Positions 24,772 through 33,892 of a stretch of DNA of 64,000 nucleotides are shown here, one piece after another. The DNA is from HGM11416 sp034104345 (GTDB taxonomy: Bacteria; Bacillota; Clostridia; Christensenellales; Borkfalkiaceae). A model generated the notes under the pieces. That model searched no databases. It was given only the letters and a program-made list of their open reading frames with translations, and was not told the DNA's origin. Numbering within the stretch: position 1 is the first letter of the stretch; each line of letters opens with the position of its first letter. The DNA lies in NCBI GenBank assembly GCA_034104345.1, contig JAXEDY010000025.1, forward strand, positions 43,803 to 107,802, given 5' to 3'. A program made the position numbers and the translations under genes.

Positions 24772-24882
24772 ATGAGAAAAAGATGTAATTTATCGCCTTA
24801 CGAAGATATGAAGCGCATCGACGAAAACGAAAGTTTTTTTAAAGAAATTTCGTTTAAGGGGATAAGAAATCGTGAAAAATAA
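24772..24882 (+). CDS. Possible 36-residue peptide upstream of spoVAC
   Basis: An ATG-to-TAA frame starting MRKRCNLSPYEDMKRIDENE and ending GIRNREK. Its last codons overlap the spoVAC start (GTGAAAAATAA), as in translational coupling. The predicted sigma-G start site falls at about 24773, so the ATG would be at or just before the 5' end of the RNA and there is no room for a ribosome site; it may not be translated. No family recognised. Confidence 0.35.
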   Translation: MRKRCNLSPYEDMKRIDENESFFKEISFKGIRNREK

Positions 24883-25357
24883 CAAATCCGCTTCGGCTGC
24901 CGTAACGAAGAAAACTATAATGACCGAAAAAGAATATCTGACTCTCGTTTCGAAATTAACGCCTGCGTCGAACGAAAAACGAAGTTTGTTAAACGCTTTT
25001 TTAGTGGGCGGTTTTATATGCTCGATCGGGCAATTTATCAGGTATTTTTTTATGTTTCAGTTAAAATTGCAGGGTGACGATTTAGCCGCCGCGACCTCTG
25101 TCGTTCTGATATTTTTAGGCGTGTTGCTTACGGGAACGGGCGTTTACGACAGAATAGGCAAACATGCCGGCGGCGGTTCGATTGTGCCGATAACGGGTTT
25201 TGCAAACTCGGTTGCTTCGCCTGCAATGGAATTTTCGCGCGAAGGTTTTATTTACGGAATGGCGGCTAAAATGTTCGTAGTTGCTGGACCTATTATCGTT
25301 TACGGCGTAAGCGCAAGCGTACTTGTGGGGTTGATATATTATATTTTCGGGTTGTAA
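24872..25357 (+). CDS. spoVAC: Stage V sporulation protein AC
   Basis: A 161-residue membrane protein of the SpoVA channel, which moves dipicolinic acid into the forespore and out at germination. After a polar N-terminus containing SKLTPASNEKRSLLNAFLVGGFICSIGQ, it has about four helices and the GVYDRIGKHAGGGSIVPITGFANSVASPA signature. It starts at a GTG with AAGGGG at 24856-24861. An internal ATG at residue 17 (MTEKEYLTL) is an alternative. It leads the cluster spoVAC-spoVAD-spoVAE. Confidence 0.95.
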   Translation: MKNNKSASAAVTKKTIMTEKEYLTLVSKLTPASNEKRSLLNAFLVGGFICSIGQFIRYFFMFQLKLQGDDLAAATSVVLIFLGVLLTGTGVYDRIGKHAGGGSIVPITGFANSVASPAMEFSREGFIYGMAAKMFVVAGPIIVYGVSASVLVGLIYYIFGL

Positions 25358-25413
25358 AATTAAGAAGAAAAAGGGTACAATCTGAGTTGCGACGAACGGA
25401 GTAATTAAATTTT

Positions 25414-26409
25414 ATGAATAAAACGATGATTTTTAAAAACGCACCCAAAATTCTTGCAACCGACACGATTTGCGGACCGAAAGAAGCGGCGGGGAATTTA
25501 AGCGATTTTATCGACAAAAAACTTTCAGACGATTATTACGGCGAAAAGAGTTTCGAGCTTGCCGAGCGAAAAATGCTTACGAACGTAGTAGGTAACGTTA
25601 TAAAAAAGAGCGGCAAAACCGCAGAAGAAATAAGTGCGATAATAGCAGGCGATTTGCTTAACCAGATTATATCCGCTTCGTTTTCGGCGCGCGAATTCAA
25701 CACGGGGTTTATCGGCGTTTATAACGCGTGCTCTACGATGACCGAAAGTATGATGCTTGCAGCCGCGCTGGTCGACGGCGGGTATTTGCAAAACGCGGTT
25801 TGCGCAACTGCAAGCCATTTTGCCACGGCAGAAAGGCAATATCGTTTTCCTCTCGAACAAGGAACTACTCGCCCTGCGCAGTCGCAGTGGACGGTAACGG
25901 GCGCAGGCGCGAATTTAATTGGTAAAGCAGAAAAGGGGATTTCGATAATTTCGGCAACAGTCGGGCAGGTTATCGATTACGGCGTTACGGACACAAACAA
26001 TATGGGAGCGGCGATGGCGCCTGCCGTTGCTCATACGCTTCTTGATTTTTTTGAAACGAGAAAAAAGAAACCGCGCGATTACGACTTGATTTTAACGGGC
26101 GATTTAGGTTCGCTCGGCTCGCGTTTGTTAAAAGAACTTTTAATTAAAAAGAAAGTGCCGCTCGATAATCATCTCGACTGCGGCGAACTTATTTATAACA
26201 TGGACGAAACCGAATATCAGGGTGGAAGCGGCGCGGGGTGCAGCGCGGTTGTTTTTAATTCGTATATTTATAAAAGAATGCTTTTGGGCGATTTTAAAAA
26301 AGTTTTGTTTATCGCGACCGGCGCGCTGCTTTCGACTACTTCGACTCAGCAGGGCGAAAGTATCCCCGGAATTGCCCATTTAATCGAACTTAAAAACGAT
26401 TACGTGTGA
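25414..26409 (+). CDS. spoVAD: Stage V sporulation protein AD
   Basis: A 331-residue protein with a thiolase-like fold that binds dipicolinic acid on the spore inner membrane. Typical segments are PKILATDTICGPKEAAGNLSDF at the N-terminus, GVYNACSTMTESMMLAAALV (with the Cys of the thiolase-like fold) and the HFATAERQYRFPLEQGTTRPAQSQWTVTGAGA block. It closes with ATGALLSTTSTQQGESIPGIAHL. It lies 56 bp after spoVAC and 38 bp before spoVAE. Confidence 0.96.
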   Translation: MNKTMIFKNAPKILATDTICGPKEAAGNLSDFIDKKLSDDYYGEKSFELAERKMLTNVVGNVIKKSGKTAEEISAIIAGDLLNQIISASFSAREFNTGFIGVYNACSTMTESMMLAAALVDGGYLQNAVCATASHFATAERQYRFPLEQGTTRPAQSQWTVTGAGANLIGKAEKGISIISATVGQVIDYGVTDTNNMGAAMAPAVAHTLLDFFETRKKKPRDYDLILTGDLGSLGSRLLKELLIKKKVPLDNHLDCGELIYNMDETEYQGGSGAGCSAVVFNSYIYKRMLLGDFKKVLFIATGALLSTTSTQQGESIPGIAHLIELKNDYV

Positions 26410-26447
26410 CATAAAAACGTTAAAAATCACGCATTATATCTACATAT

Positions 26448-26819
26448 ATGCAAGAGATTATAATAACTTATTTAAAGACGTTTTGCGTGGGTGGCGCGAT
26501 ATGCGTTACGGCACAACTTTTGATAAATTACACAAAAATAACCGCGGGTAAAATACTTGTTTATTTTATGCTTGCGGGATTGTTTTTACAAAGCGTGGGT
26601 TTATATAAATACCTCGTCGATTTTGCCGAAAGCGGGGCAACCGTGCCTATTTCCGGATTTGGCTATCTGCTTGCAAACGGCGCGATAAAAGGCGCGCGCG
26701 AAAGTTTGGTCGGCGCGTTGACGGGAGGCATGAAAGCGGCAAGCGCGGGAATAACCGCCGCCGTTGTTTTCAGTTTTTTAAACGCGCTTATTTTTAAACC
26801 GAAAGCAAAAAAGAATTAA
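26448..26819 (+). CDS. spoVAE: Stage V sporulation protein AE
   Basis: A 123-residue membrane protein of the SpoVA channel with about four helices. Recognisable segments are TYLKTFCVGGAICVTAQLLINYTKITAGKILV and GATVPISGFGYLLANGAIKGA, which parallels the glycine/proline motif in SpoVAC. It closes the spoVA cluster; no spoVAA, spoVAB or spoVAF is present here, matching the minimal clostridial set. Confidence 0.95.
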   Translation: MQEIIITYLKTFCVGGAICVTAQLLINYTKITAGKILVYFMLAGLFLQSVGLYKYLVDFAESGATVPISGFGYLLANGAIKGARESLVGALTGGMKAASAGITAAVVFSFLNALIFKPKAKKN

Positions 26820-26924
26820 CCTTTTTCGTTTTTATTTTTTAAATAATTATTGCTTTGAATTTAAGATAATTCAGTCAACCGCGCAAGTTTTTCGGCATAC
26901 AATAATTTGCGGTGGTTTGTTTTG

Positions 26925-27632
26925 TTGAAAACCGATTGTTGTTATTCAGGCGGAAATCTGTCCGACAAAAACAAAAACGATTGCGCGAAAAAAGCAAAAC
27001 GAAAACGATTGAAACGCAAAATAATAATCTTTTTTTTCGTTTTAGATATTTTTTTAACCTACGTTTATTGTTGCGCTACGAATTTAATACTCGATTACGC
27101 TTCGACCGATTTTCAGTATTACATTTCGAATTGCAGTTATTATGCGCTGAACGAATGTTTAAGCGAAAAATTCGATTTTGCAAGCGTATGCGAAGTGCAG
27201 AAAAACAATTCCGGCGAAGTTACGCTTATAAAAACAAATACTTTGTTGCTTAATTATATTTCGCAAAAACTTGCGCTTTCATGTTACGATACTTTAAGCG
27301 AATACATGCAGCGCGGGGTAAACGTTCCGCTCGGAACGTTTAGCGGGATAAGGCTTCTTTCGGGGTTCGGCAAAAAGGTCAACGTTAAAATTACAAACAC
27401 TCTTTCGGTCGAATGCAGCATTTCGCGTTCGTTTACGCAAGCGGGAATAAACCAGACAAGGCAGGTAATATCGGCAATTATACACGCCGACATCACCGTA
27501 TATTCGCTTTTAAAAAGCAAATGTTACGTCGGCGACATTGAAATTCCGCTTTACGATAACGTTATAGTCGGTAAAGTTCCCGAAGTGTATTTAGCTGGCG
27601 GGCTTTTGGCAAAAGTTAAAGCGGGCGGATAG
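26925..27632 (+). CDS. yunB: Sporulation protein YunB
   Basis: About 235 residues. A Lys/Arg-rich stretch and one membrane helix (IIIFFFVLDIFLTYVYCC) are followed by an exterior domain with the YunB signature: MQRGVNVPLGTFSGIRLLSGFGKKVNVKI, then FTQAGINQTRQVISAIIHADITVYS and a closing VGKVPEVYLAGG. YunB is made in sporulating cells and its role is not defined. The start is uncertain: the frame opens with TTG at 26907, but GGTGG at 26911-26915 favours a TTG at 26922 or 26925. It lies downstream of spoVAE. Confidence 0.85.
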   Translation: MKTDCCYSGGNLSDKNKNDCAKKAKRKRLKRKIIIFFFVLDIFLTYVYCCATNLILDYASTDFQYYISNCSYYALNECLSEKFDFASVCEVQKNNSGEVTLIKTNTLLLNYISQKLALSCYDTLSEYMQRGVNVPLGTFSGIRLLSGFGKKVNVKITNTLSVECSISRSFTQAGINQTRQVISAIIHADITVYSLLKSKCYVGDIEIPLYDNVIVGKVPEVYLAGGLLAKVKAGG

Positions 27633-27682
27633 CAGAGTGAGTATCCATCGGGAAACAAACCAAAAAATTATATTTTATAAAA

Positions 27683-27714
27683 ATCGGGGCTTGAAAATTC
27701 GGCGCCGGTTTTTT
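27683..27714 (+). terminator. Terminator after yunB
   Basis: ATCGGGGC (27683-27690) pairs with GCGCCGGT (27702-27709) with one mismatch, then six T. Confidence 0.65.
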
Positions 27715-27821
27715 GTTTGTTTTGTTTTTCGGCGCGCGTGGCGCGGTTTTCAAAATAAAATGCAAAAAGTTAGATTTTAAGCAAAAAACGCGTTAAAAAA
27801 AGTAAAGCCGCTTTAAAGGCG

Positions 27822-27850
27822 TTGACTTTAAAATTCAATATGACTATAAT
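27822..27850 (+). promoter_or_regulatory. Sigma-A promoter for pheST
   Basis: TTGACT (27822-27827), 17 bp, TATAAT (27845-27850). The leader to pheS is about 90 nt. GCCGCTTTAAAGG occurs 2 bp upstream of the -35 (27807-27819) and again at 27927-27939, over the pheS ribosome site. Confidence 0.82.
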
Positions 27851-27888
27851 ATATAAGTAAACGCATTATATTAAGTTATATTGCAGCC

Positions 27889-27936
27889 ATGTATGCGGCG
27901 TTTTTTGCGAAGCGAACGCTCAAACAGCCGCTTTAA
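27889..27936 (+). CDS. Possible pheST leader peptide
   Basis: A 15-codon frame (MYAAFFAKRTLKQPL) in the pheS leader contains two adjacent phenylalanine codons and stops 9 bp before the pheS start. Leader peptides with Phe runs control pheST by attenuation in enterobacteria. Here no ribosome site precedes the ATG and no clear terminator hairpin follows, so this is only a candidate. No T-box is seen. Confidence 0.3.
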   Translation: MYAAFFAKRTLKQPL

Positions 27937-27945
27937 AGGAGTAAC

Positions 27946-28965
27946 ATGAAAGAAAAAATCAAACAGTTATACGAAAACGCAGTTGCCGAAATCCGCAAAG
28001 TGGACAGCGCTAAATCGCTCGATGACGAAAGAGTAAGTTTACTCGGCAAAAACGGCGCGGTTACGGGGCTTTTAAAAGGAATGCGCGACGTAGCCCCCGA
28101 AGACAGACCTAAGATAGGGCAACTTGTCAACGATTTAAGAACGCGAATCGAAAGTTTTCTTGCCGAACGCGAACAGGAAATCAAATCGCGCGAACTTAAC
28201 AAAAAACTCGCAAGCGAATCTTACGACGTGACTATGCCCGGAAAAACCCAAAGTTTTGGGGCGATTCACCCGATAAATCTCGTTCGCCGCGAAATTATCG
28301 AAGCGTTTTCGGGAATGGGGTTTGAAATTTTCGAAGGACCCGAAATCGAACTCGACGAATATAACTTTCAACTTCTCAACATTCCCAAAGACCACCCGTC
28401 GCGCGATATGCAGGATACGTTTTATATAACCGACAACATTCTTCTGCGTACGCAAACTTCGTCGGGACAAGCACGCGTAATGCTCAACAAAAAACCGCCG
28501 CTTAAAATTTTAAGCCCCGGCAAAGTTTACCGTTCGGACGACGACGCGACGCACAGCCCCATGTTCCACCAGATGGAAGGTCTTGTTGTTGACGAAAACG
28601 TAAACCTTTGCGACCTTAAAGGTGCTTTGGAAGCGTTTTTAAAAAAACTTTTCGACGCAGACGTAAAAACTCGTTTCCGTCCGTCGTATTTTCCGTTTAC
28701 CGAACCGAGCGTAGAAGTAGACGTTTCGTGTTTCGAATGTCACGGAAAGGGGTGCCGCCTTTGCAAAGGCACCGGCTGGATAGAAATTTTGGGCGGCGGC
28801 ATGGTAAACCGCAACGTATTTAAAAACTGCGGTTTCGACGCGGATAAATATCGCGGGTTTGCTTTCGGCATAGGGCTCGAACGCATTGCGATGCTTAAAT
28901 ACGGAATACCCGACATTCGTTATTTCTTCGATAACGACGTAAGATTTTTAAAGCAATTCAAATAA
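27946..28965 (+). CDS. pheS: Phenylalanyl-tRNA synthetase alpha subunit
   Basis: A 339-residue class II catalytic subunit. An N-terminal coiled coil (about 1-85) is followed by the core with GFEIFEGPEIELDEYNFQLLNIPKDHPSRDMQDTFY (motif 1 region), RTQTSSGQARVM, KVYRSDDDATHSPMFHQMEGLVVD (motif 2) and FGIGLERIAMLKYGI (motif 3). It works as an alpha2-beta2 enzyme with PheT. The ribosome site is AAAGGAG. Confidence 0.97.
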   Translation: MKEKIKQLYENAVAEIRKVDSAKSLDDERVSLLGKNGAVTGLLKGMRDVAPEDRPKIGQLVNDLRTRIESFLAEREQEIKSRELNKKLASESYDVTMPGKTQSFGAIHPINLVRREIIEAFSGMGFEIFEGPEIELDEYNFQLLNIPKDHPSRDMQDTFYITDNILLRTQTSSGQARVMLNKKPPLKILSPGKVYRSDDDATHSPMFHQMEGLVVDENVNLCDLKGALEAFLKKLFDADVKTRFRPSYFPFTEPSVEVDVSCFECHGKGCRLCKGTGWIEILGGGMVNRNVFKNCGFDADKYRGFAFGIGLERIAMLKYGIPDIRYFFDNDVRFLKQFK

Positions 28966-29051
28966 AATTTGCAAAAATTTTACCATTTAAATTTGCGCTT
29001 TCTGCGCTTGAAATAACGAAATAACGAAAATTTATAAAGGCGGTTAAAAAA

Positions 29052-31454
29052 ATGAGATTACCATTAAGTTGGCTTAACGAATATGTTAAAATCGACGACG
29101 TTCCCGTTGAAACCTTAAAAGATAAACTTTTTTCGTGCGGGTTCGAAGTTGAAGAAATAATTAAAATTAACGAAAACGTAAAAAATATAGTGGTTTGCCA
29201 AATTAACGCTATCGACAAACACCCGAATGCCGACAAACTTTCGGTTTGTTCGGTAAATGCGGGAAGTTACGGCGAACTGCAGATAGTAACAAACGCAAAA
29301 AATATCCGCGTGGGCGACAAAGTTCCCGTAAGTTTAGACGGGGCGGTGCTTGCCGACGGAACGCAGATTAAAAAAGGTAAACTTCGCGGAGTCGATTCCG
29401 ACGGGATGTTCTGCGGCGGCGAAGAAATAGGTATTACCGAAGAATATTACGACGGTGCGGGCGGCGACAGCGTTCTCGTGTTCCACGACGATTTTCCCGT
29501 CGGGGCAGACGTAGTTGAACTTTTGGGAGCAAAAGAGGTGGTTTTCGACGTTTCGATAACCGCAAACAGACCCGATTGCCAAAGCATTTTAGGTTTGGCG
29601 CGCGAAGTAGCCGCGATTTTAGACCGCGAACTTAAACTTCCCGATTTTTCGTATACGGTTGAAAACGAAAGCGAAAACGCGCCCGTTTCGGTTCGTGTTT
29701 TAGCCCCCGATCTTTGCCCCAGATACGTTGCGCACTACGTTAAAAACGCGTGCGTTAAACCTTCGCCCAAATGGTTGCAGAAAAGGCTTGCTCTTATGGG
29801 TATACGCGCAATCAATTCGATAGTAGACGTAACGAACTATGTTCTTTGCGAAATGGGGCAGCCCATGCACGCCTTCGATTATCAGACCATAGACGGCAAA
29901 AAAATTATCGTGCGCAGAGCCGAAAACGGCGAAAAAATCACCACGCTCGACGACAAAGAATTCAAACTTTCGCTTGAAAATCTCGTTATTTGCGACGGCG
30001 ATAAACCCGTTGCTTTAGCGGGCATTATGGGCGGCAAAAACAGCGGAATTTCGGATACGACGACCGAAATCGTTTTCGAATGCGCTAAATTCAAACGCGA
30101 TAATATCCGCAAAAGTTCGAAGTCGTTAGGTCAGCGTTCCGATTCGTCGGCTCGATTCGAAAAGGGCGTAGACGCATACACGACCGAACGTGCTATGGCG
30201 CGCGCGCTTAACCTGCTTGAAAGTATGGGCGCGGGCGTTGCCGCTTATAAACAAATCGACGTTTTAAGCGAAGACTTAACGCCGCAGAAATTTACGGCAA
30301 GTTTTAAAAACGTCAACGATATTTTAGGCATAACCGTCGAAGAAAACGTGCAGACTAAAATCCTTGAAAAACTCGGTTTTACGATAGATAAAAAAGGTAA
30401 CGGCAAGTTCGAAGTTACCGTTCCCGCTTACCGCGACGACGTTGAAGGAGAAGCCGACCTTGCCGAAGAAATTATAAGAAGTTACGGTTACGATCATATC
30501 GTTCCGCGCCTGCTTCCCGAATGTGCAGTTACTTACGGCGGAAGAACCGCTCGCCAAATTAAAGAAGATAAGTTAAAAGACGCGCTCGTTGCGATGGGCT
30601 TTTTAGAAACGATAACTTATTCGTTCGTTTCAGAAAAAGATTACGAAACGTTCGGGCTTGATAAAGATGCGCCCGAAAACGCGCACATTAAACTTTTCAA
30701 TCCGCTCGGCGAAGATATGAGCGTTATGAGAACGCTTCTTACGCCTTCGATGGTAGCAACCGTTTGCCGCAACTTAAACAGGAAAAACAACGACGGCAAA
30801 CTTTTCGAACTTGCAAAGGTTTATATTCCCGAAAAACTTCCGCTTGAAAAACTTCCCGACGAAAAAACACATCTTATGCTTGCCGAATTCGGCGAAAAAG
30901 CCGACTTTTTTAACCTTAAAGGCGCAATTGAAGAATTGCTTTCGGTGCTTAAATGCAAAGTAAAAGCAAAATACGTAAAGGGCGAAACGCCTTATTTACA
31001 CCCCGGCAGAAACGCCGATATTTATTTAAGCGATAAAAAAATAGGTAACATAGGCGAACTTCATCCGCTTTACGGCGAAAAGTTGGGCGCGCAGCAGCGC
31101 ATTGTTATCGCCGAACTCGATTTCGATATAATCGACGAGTTTACTGGCGGTAAAATCGCGTTTTCGCCTATTTCGAAATTTCCGTCGGTCGAACGCGACC
31201 TTGCGCTCGTTTGCAAAGCCGAAACGACCAACGCCGAAATCGAAACGCTTATTAAAGAACGCGGCGGAAAAAATCTTATTTCGGTTGAAATATTCGACGT
31301 TTACACCGGCACGGGCGTGGAACAAGGGTATAAAAGCGTTGCTTACAGGCTTACTTTCTCGTCGCTCGAAAAAACGTTCGGCGAAGGCGAAATCGATTCG
31401 ATTATCAAAAAAATTCTTTATAATCTCGATCAACACGGCATTAAATTAAGGTAA
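29052..31454 (+). CDS. pheT: Phenylalanyl-tRNA synthetase beta subunit
   Basis: An 800-residue subunit with the usual domain order: an N-terminal EMAP-like tRNA-binding domain (about 40-150), B3/B4 editing domain (about 205-380, with SIVDVTNYVLCEMGQPMHAFDY), B5 domain, inactive catalytic-like core and a C-terminal anticodon-binding domain (ISKFPSVERDLALV...YKSVAYRLTF). It follows pheS by 86 bp and is presumably co-transcribed. Confidence 0.97.
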   Translation: MRLPLSWLNEYVKIDDVPVETLKDKLFSCGFEVEEIIKINENVKNIVVCQINAIDKHPNADKLSVCSVNAGSYGELQIVTNAKNIRVGDKVPVSLDGAVLADGTQIKKGKLRGVDSDGMFCGGEEIGITEEYYDGAGGDSVLVFHDDFPVGADVVELLGAKEVVFDVSITANRPDCQSILGLAREVAAILDRELKLPDFSYTVENESENAPVSVRVLAPDLCPRYVAHYVKNACVKPSPKWLQKRLALMGIRAINSIVDVTNYVLCEMGQPMHAFDYQTIDGKKIIVRRAENGEKITTLDDKEFKLSLENLVICDGDKPVALAGIMGGKNSGISDTTTEIVFECAKFKRDNIRKSSKSLGQRSDSSARFEKGVDAYTTERAMARALNLLESMGAGVAAYKQIDVLSEDLTPQKFTASFKNVNDILGITVEENVQTKILEKLGFTIDKKGNGKFEVTVPAYRDDVEGEADLAEEIIRSYGYDHIVPRLLPECAVTYGGRTARQIKEDKLKDALVAMGFLETITYSFVSEKDYETFGLDKDAPENAHIKLFNPLGEDMSVMRTLLTPSMVATVCRNLNRKNNDGKLFELAKVYIPEKLPLEKLPDEKTHLMLAEFGEKADFFNLKGAIEELLSVLKCKVKAKYVKGETPYLHPGRNADIYLSDKKIGNIGELHPLYGEKLGAQQRIVIAELDFDIIDEFTGGKIAFSPISKFPSVERDLALVCKAETTNAEIETLIKERGGKNLISVEIFDVYTGTGVEQGYKSVAYRLTFSSLEKTFGEGEIDSIIKKILYNLDQHGIKLR

Positions 31455-31477
31455 AATTATAATTTTTATAAAAATTT

Positions 31478-33829
31478 ATGAACGAAAGCATTGAATTACT
31501 CGCACCCGCGGGCAACGAAAAAACTTTTTTTGCAGCGATAAACCATGGGGCAAGCGCCGTTTATTTAGGGCTTGCAGATTTTTCGGCGCGCAAAAATGCG
31601 GGTAATTTTTCGCTTGAAAATTTCGTTTATTACGTCGCTTATGCGCACTTGTTCGGCGTTAAAGTTTACGTTGCCGTAAACACGGTGATAAAAAATTCCG
31701 AACTAAACAAATATTTTTCGCTTATATCGTCCGCGCTTTCGTTCGGAGCGGACGCCTTTATCGTGCAGGACGTATTTTTGGGCAGAACGCTTAAAAAGTT
31801 GTTCCCCGAAATCGTTCTGCATTTAAGCACACAGGCGGGTGTTTGTAACGAAAACGGCGCTAAACTTGCCGCTTCATACGGCTTTTCGCGCGTTATTTTA
31901 GCGCGTGAAACGCCCGAAAGCGAAATTATTAAAATCTGCAAAATTATCGAAACCGAAGTTTTTGTTCACGGCGCGCTTTGCACCTGCTTTTCGGGACATT
32001 GCTATTTTTCATCGTTTATCGGCGGAAACAGCGGAAACCGCGGCGCGTGCCGCCAGCCTTGCCGCAAACTTTATAAATACGAAGGCGAAAACATAAAAGA
32101 CAATTATCGCTACGCTTTGTCGCTTGCCGACCTTAATTTAAGCCGAAAAATCAAACGACTTGAAGAAATCGGGGTTAAAAGCCTTAAAATAGAAGGCAGA
32201 ATGCGCGGCGTTGAATACGTATGCGCCGCCTGCGATTTTTACGGCGAACTTTTAAACGGAAAGTATAATACAGAAAAGTTAGAAAACTTAAAGCGCTCGT
32301 ATAACCGCGGCGACTATACCGAAGGGCTTGTTTTCGGGCAAAAAGCCGACCTTATATCCGATAAAATCCAAAATCATAAGGGAAGTTTCGTAGGAACCGT
32401 TATAAAAGCGGACGGTAAATATCTTACGGTAATTTTCGATAAATATAAACCCAAAGACGGCGATTGCTATAAAATTATCGACGGCGGCAAAGAAACGGGT
32501 AACGCCGTTGCCGTGTCCGTTTTAAAAAACGGCGGCGAAAAGGGAAATACTATCGCCGACTGCGAAGTAAAAATAACGTATCGCGGAAAAGCCGTTGCGG
32601 GCGCGAAACTTAACCTGACCAAAGACGTAGCGCTTACCGAAAAATATTTATCCGGCGAGAAAAAAACTTTTCCGCTTAAAGTAACGCTTACGGCAAAAAA
32701 GGGCGAGCCTCTTTCGCTGTGCGTAAACGGCGAAAATTTTGTTTCGGATTTTATAGTGCAAACGGCGCTTACATGCGCGACGACTAAATCTGAACTTAAA
32801 GAAAATTTAAGAAAAACCGACGTTTATCCTTTTTCCGTCGAGCCTAAAATCGATTCGGAAGCGGATTGTTTCGTTTTGAAAAAGGCGATAAACGAATTAA
32901 GGGCGCGCGCTTACAAAACGTATTTTTATTCGTTCGGTAAAAATGTAATAACTTTAAAAAACGAGCATTATAAAATCGATTTTGAAAATTTTTACGAAAC
33001 GCATGGCGTTGAAAGAACGGCACCCGTAATCGACTTTAAACCGCAAAAAACGGCGGTTATATTAAACGAATATTCGCCCGCCTTAAAAAAAGCAAGCATA
33101 AATTTTACCGACGTTATTTACGCGCCGAGCGATTATAACGACGAAAATGCACGCGACGAGTTTATTAAAAAAATTACCGCAGACTTTAAAGACGTTAAAA
33201 TTTATTTATACACGCCCGCATACCTTACGAGTGCCGACGAAGAAATAATTTTTAAGTTTATCGCGCCGTTTTACGGTCTTTATATCGAATCGGCAAGTTC
33301 GATTTTTCTTGCCAAACGTTTGAAAAAACAAATTTTCGGCGGAATAGAACTTAACGTAACCAACGATATTACTCTCGAAAGTTTAAAAAACGAAGGCGTA
33401 GGCGAAATATCTTTATCGAAAGAACTTTCACAAGCGGAACTTAGCGAATTTAACGGTTTTTGTTTTGCTCTCGGCGATATTAAAGTTATGTCGCTTATAT
33501 ATTGTCCGTTCGGCAAAAAATGCTCCGAATGTAAACGAAAAAACAATTTTTACCTTATCGACGACGAAAACCGCAAATTTAAAGTGCGCCGCTATAAACT
33601 TTCGTCGTGTCGGTTCGAAATTTTTAACGAAAGCAAGTTAAAAAGTAAAACGCGCTTTAACGAAGAAATTTATGATTTTTCGGCAAGTTCGGATAGTGAA
33701 ATTTTAAAAATGCTTAACGATTTTACCGCAGAAAAAGGCGTAACCGTTAAACAAAAAAACGCCGCGGGTAAAAAAGAGGGCGGCAATGTAAAATATACGA
33801 GCGGCAATCTTATTAAAGGCGTAATTTAA
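31478..33829 (+). CDS. Peptidase U32-family protein
   Basis: A 783-residue U32 protein. It opens IELLAPAGNEKTFFAAINHGASAVYLG and contains the U32 signature region FVHGALCTCFSGHCYFSSFIGGNSGNRGACRQPCRK, whose cysteines are conserved in the family. The long C-terminal part resembles the extended U32 form. U32 proteins include secreted collagenases and also RNA-modification enzymes such as RlhA and TrhP; the absence of a signal peptide and a position behind pheST favour a role in RNA modification, by inference. It begins 23 bp after pheT. Confidence 0.85.
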   Translation: MNESIELLAPAGNEKTFFAAINHGASAVYLGLADFSARKNAGNFSLENFVYYVAYAHLFGVKVYVAVNTVIKNSELNKYFSLISSALSFGADAFIVQDVFLGRTLKKLFPEIVLHLSTQAGVCNENGAKLAASYGFSRVILARETPESEIIKICKIIETEVFVHGALCTCFSGHCYFSSFIGGNSGNRGACRQPCRKLYKYEGENIKDNYRYALSLADLNLSRKIKRLEEIGVKSLKIEGRMRGVEYVCAACDFYGELLNGKYNTEKLENLKRSYNRGDYTEGLVFGQKADLISDKIQNHKGSFVGTVIKADGKYLTVIFDKYKPKDGDCYKIIDGGKETGNAVAVSVLKNGGEKGNTIADCEVKITYRGKAVAGAKLNLTKDVALTEKYLSGEKKTFPLKVTLTAKKGEPLSLCVNGENFVSDFIVQTALTCATTKSELKENLRKTDVYPFSVEPKIDSEADCFVLKKAINELRARAYKTYFYSFGKNVITLKNEHYKIDFENFYETHGVERTAPVIDFKPQKTAVILNEYSPALKKASINFTDVIYAPSDYNDENARDEFIKKITADFKDVKIYLYTPAYLTSADEEIIFKFIAPFYGLYIESASSIFLAKRLKKQIFGGIELNVTNDITLESLKNEGVGEISLSKELSQAELSEFNGFCFALGDIKVMSLIYCPFGKKCSECKRKNNFYLIDDENRKFKVRRYKLSSCRFEIFNESKLKSKTRFNEEIYDFSASSDSEILKMLNDFTAEKGVTVKQKNAAGKKEGGNVKYTSGNLIKGVI

Positions 33830-33892
33830 AGCAGTTTTAAAACCGCCGCAGTAACCTCAAATAATAAAATGCAGGTATAACGGAGAACTACG

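Noticed and set aside
27633..27945. T-box riboswitch before pheST
   Set aside because: The conserved T-box sequence and specifier loop are not seen, and the leader is only about 90 nt.
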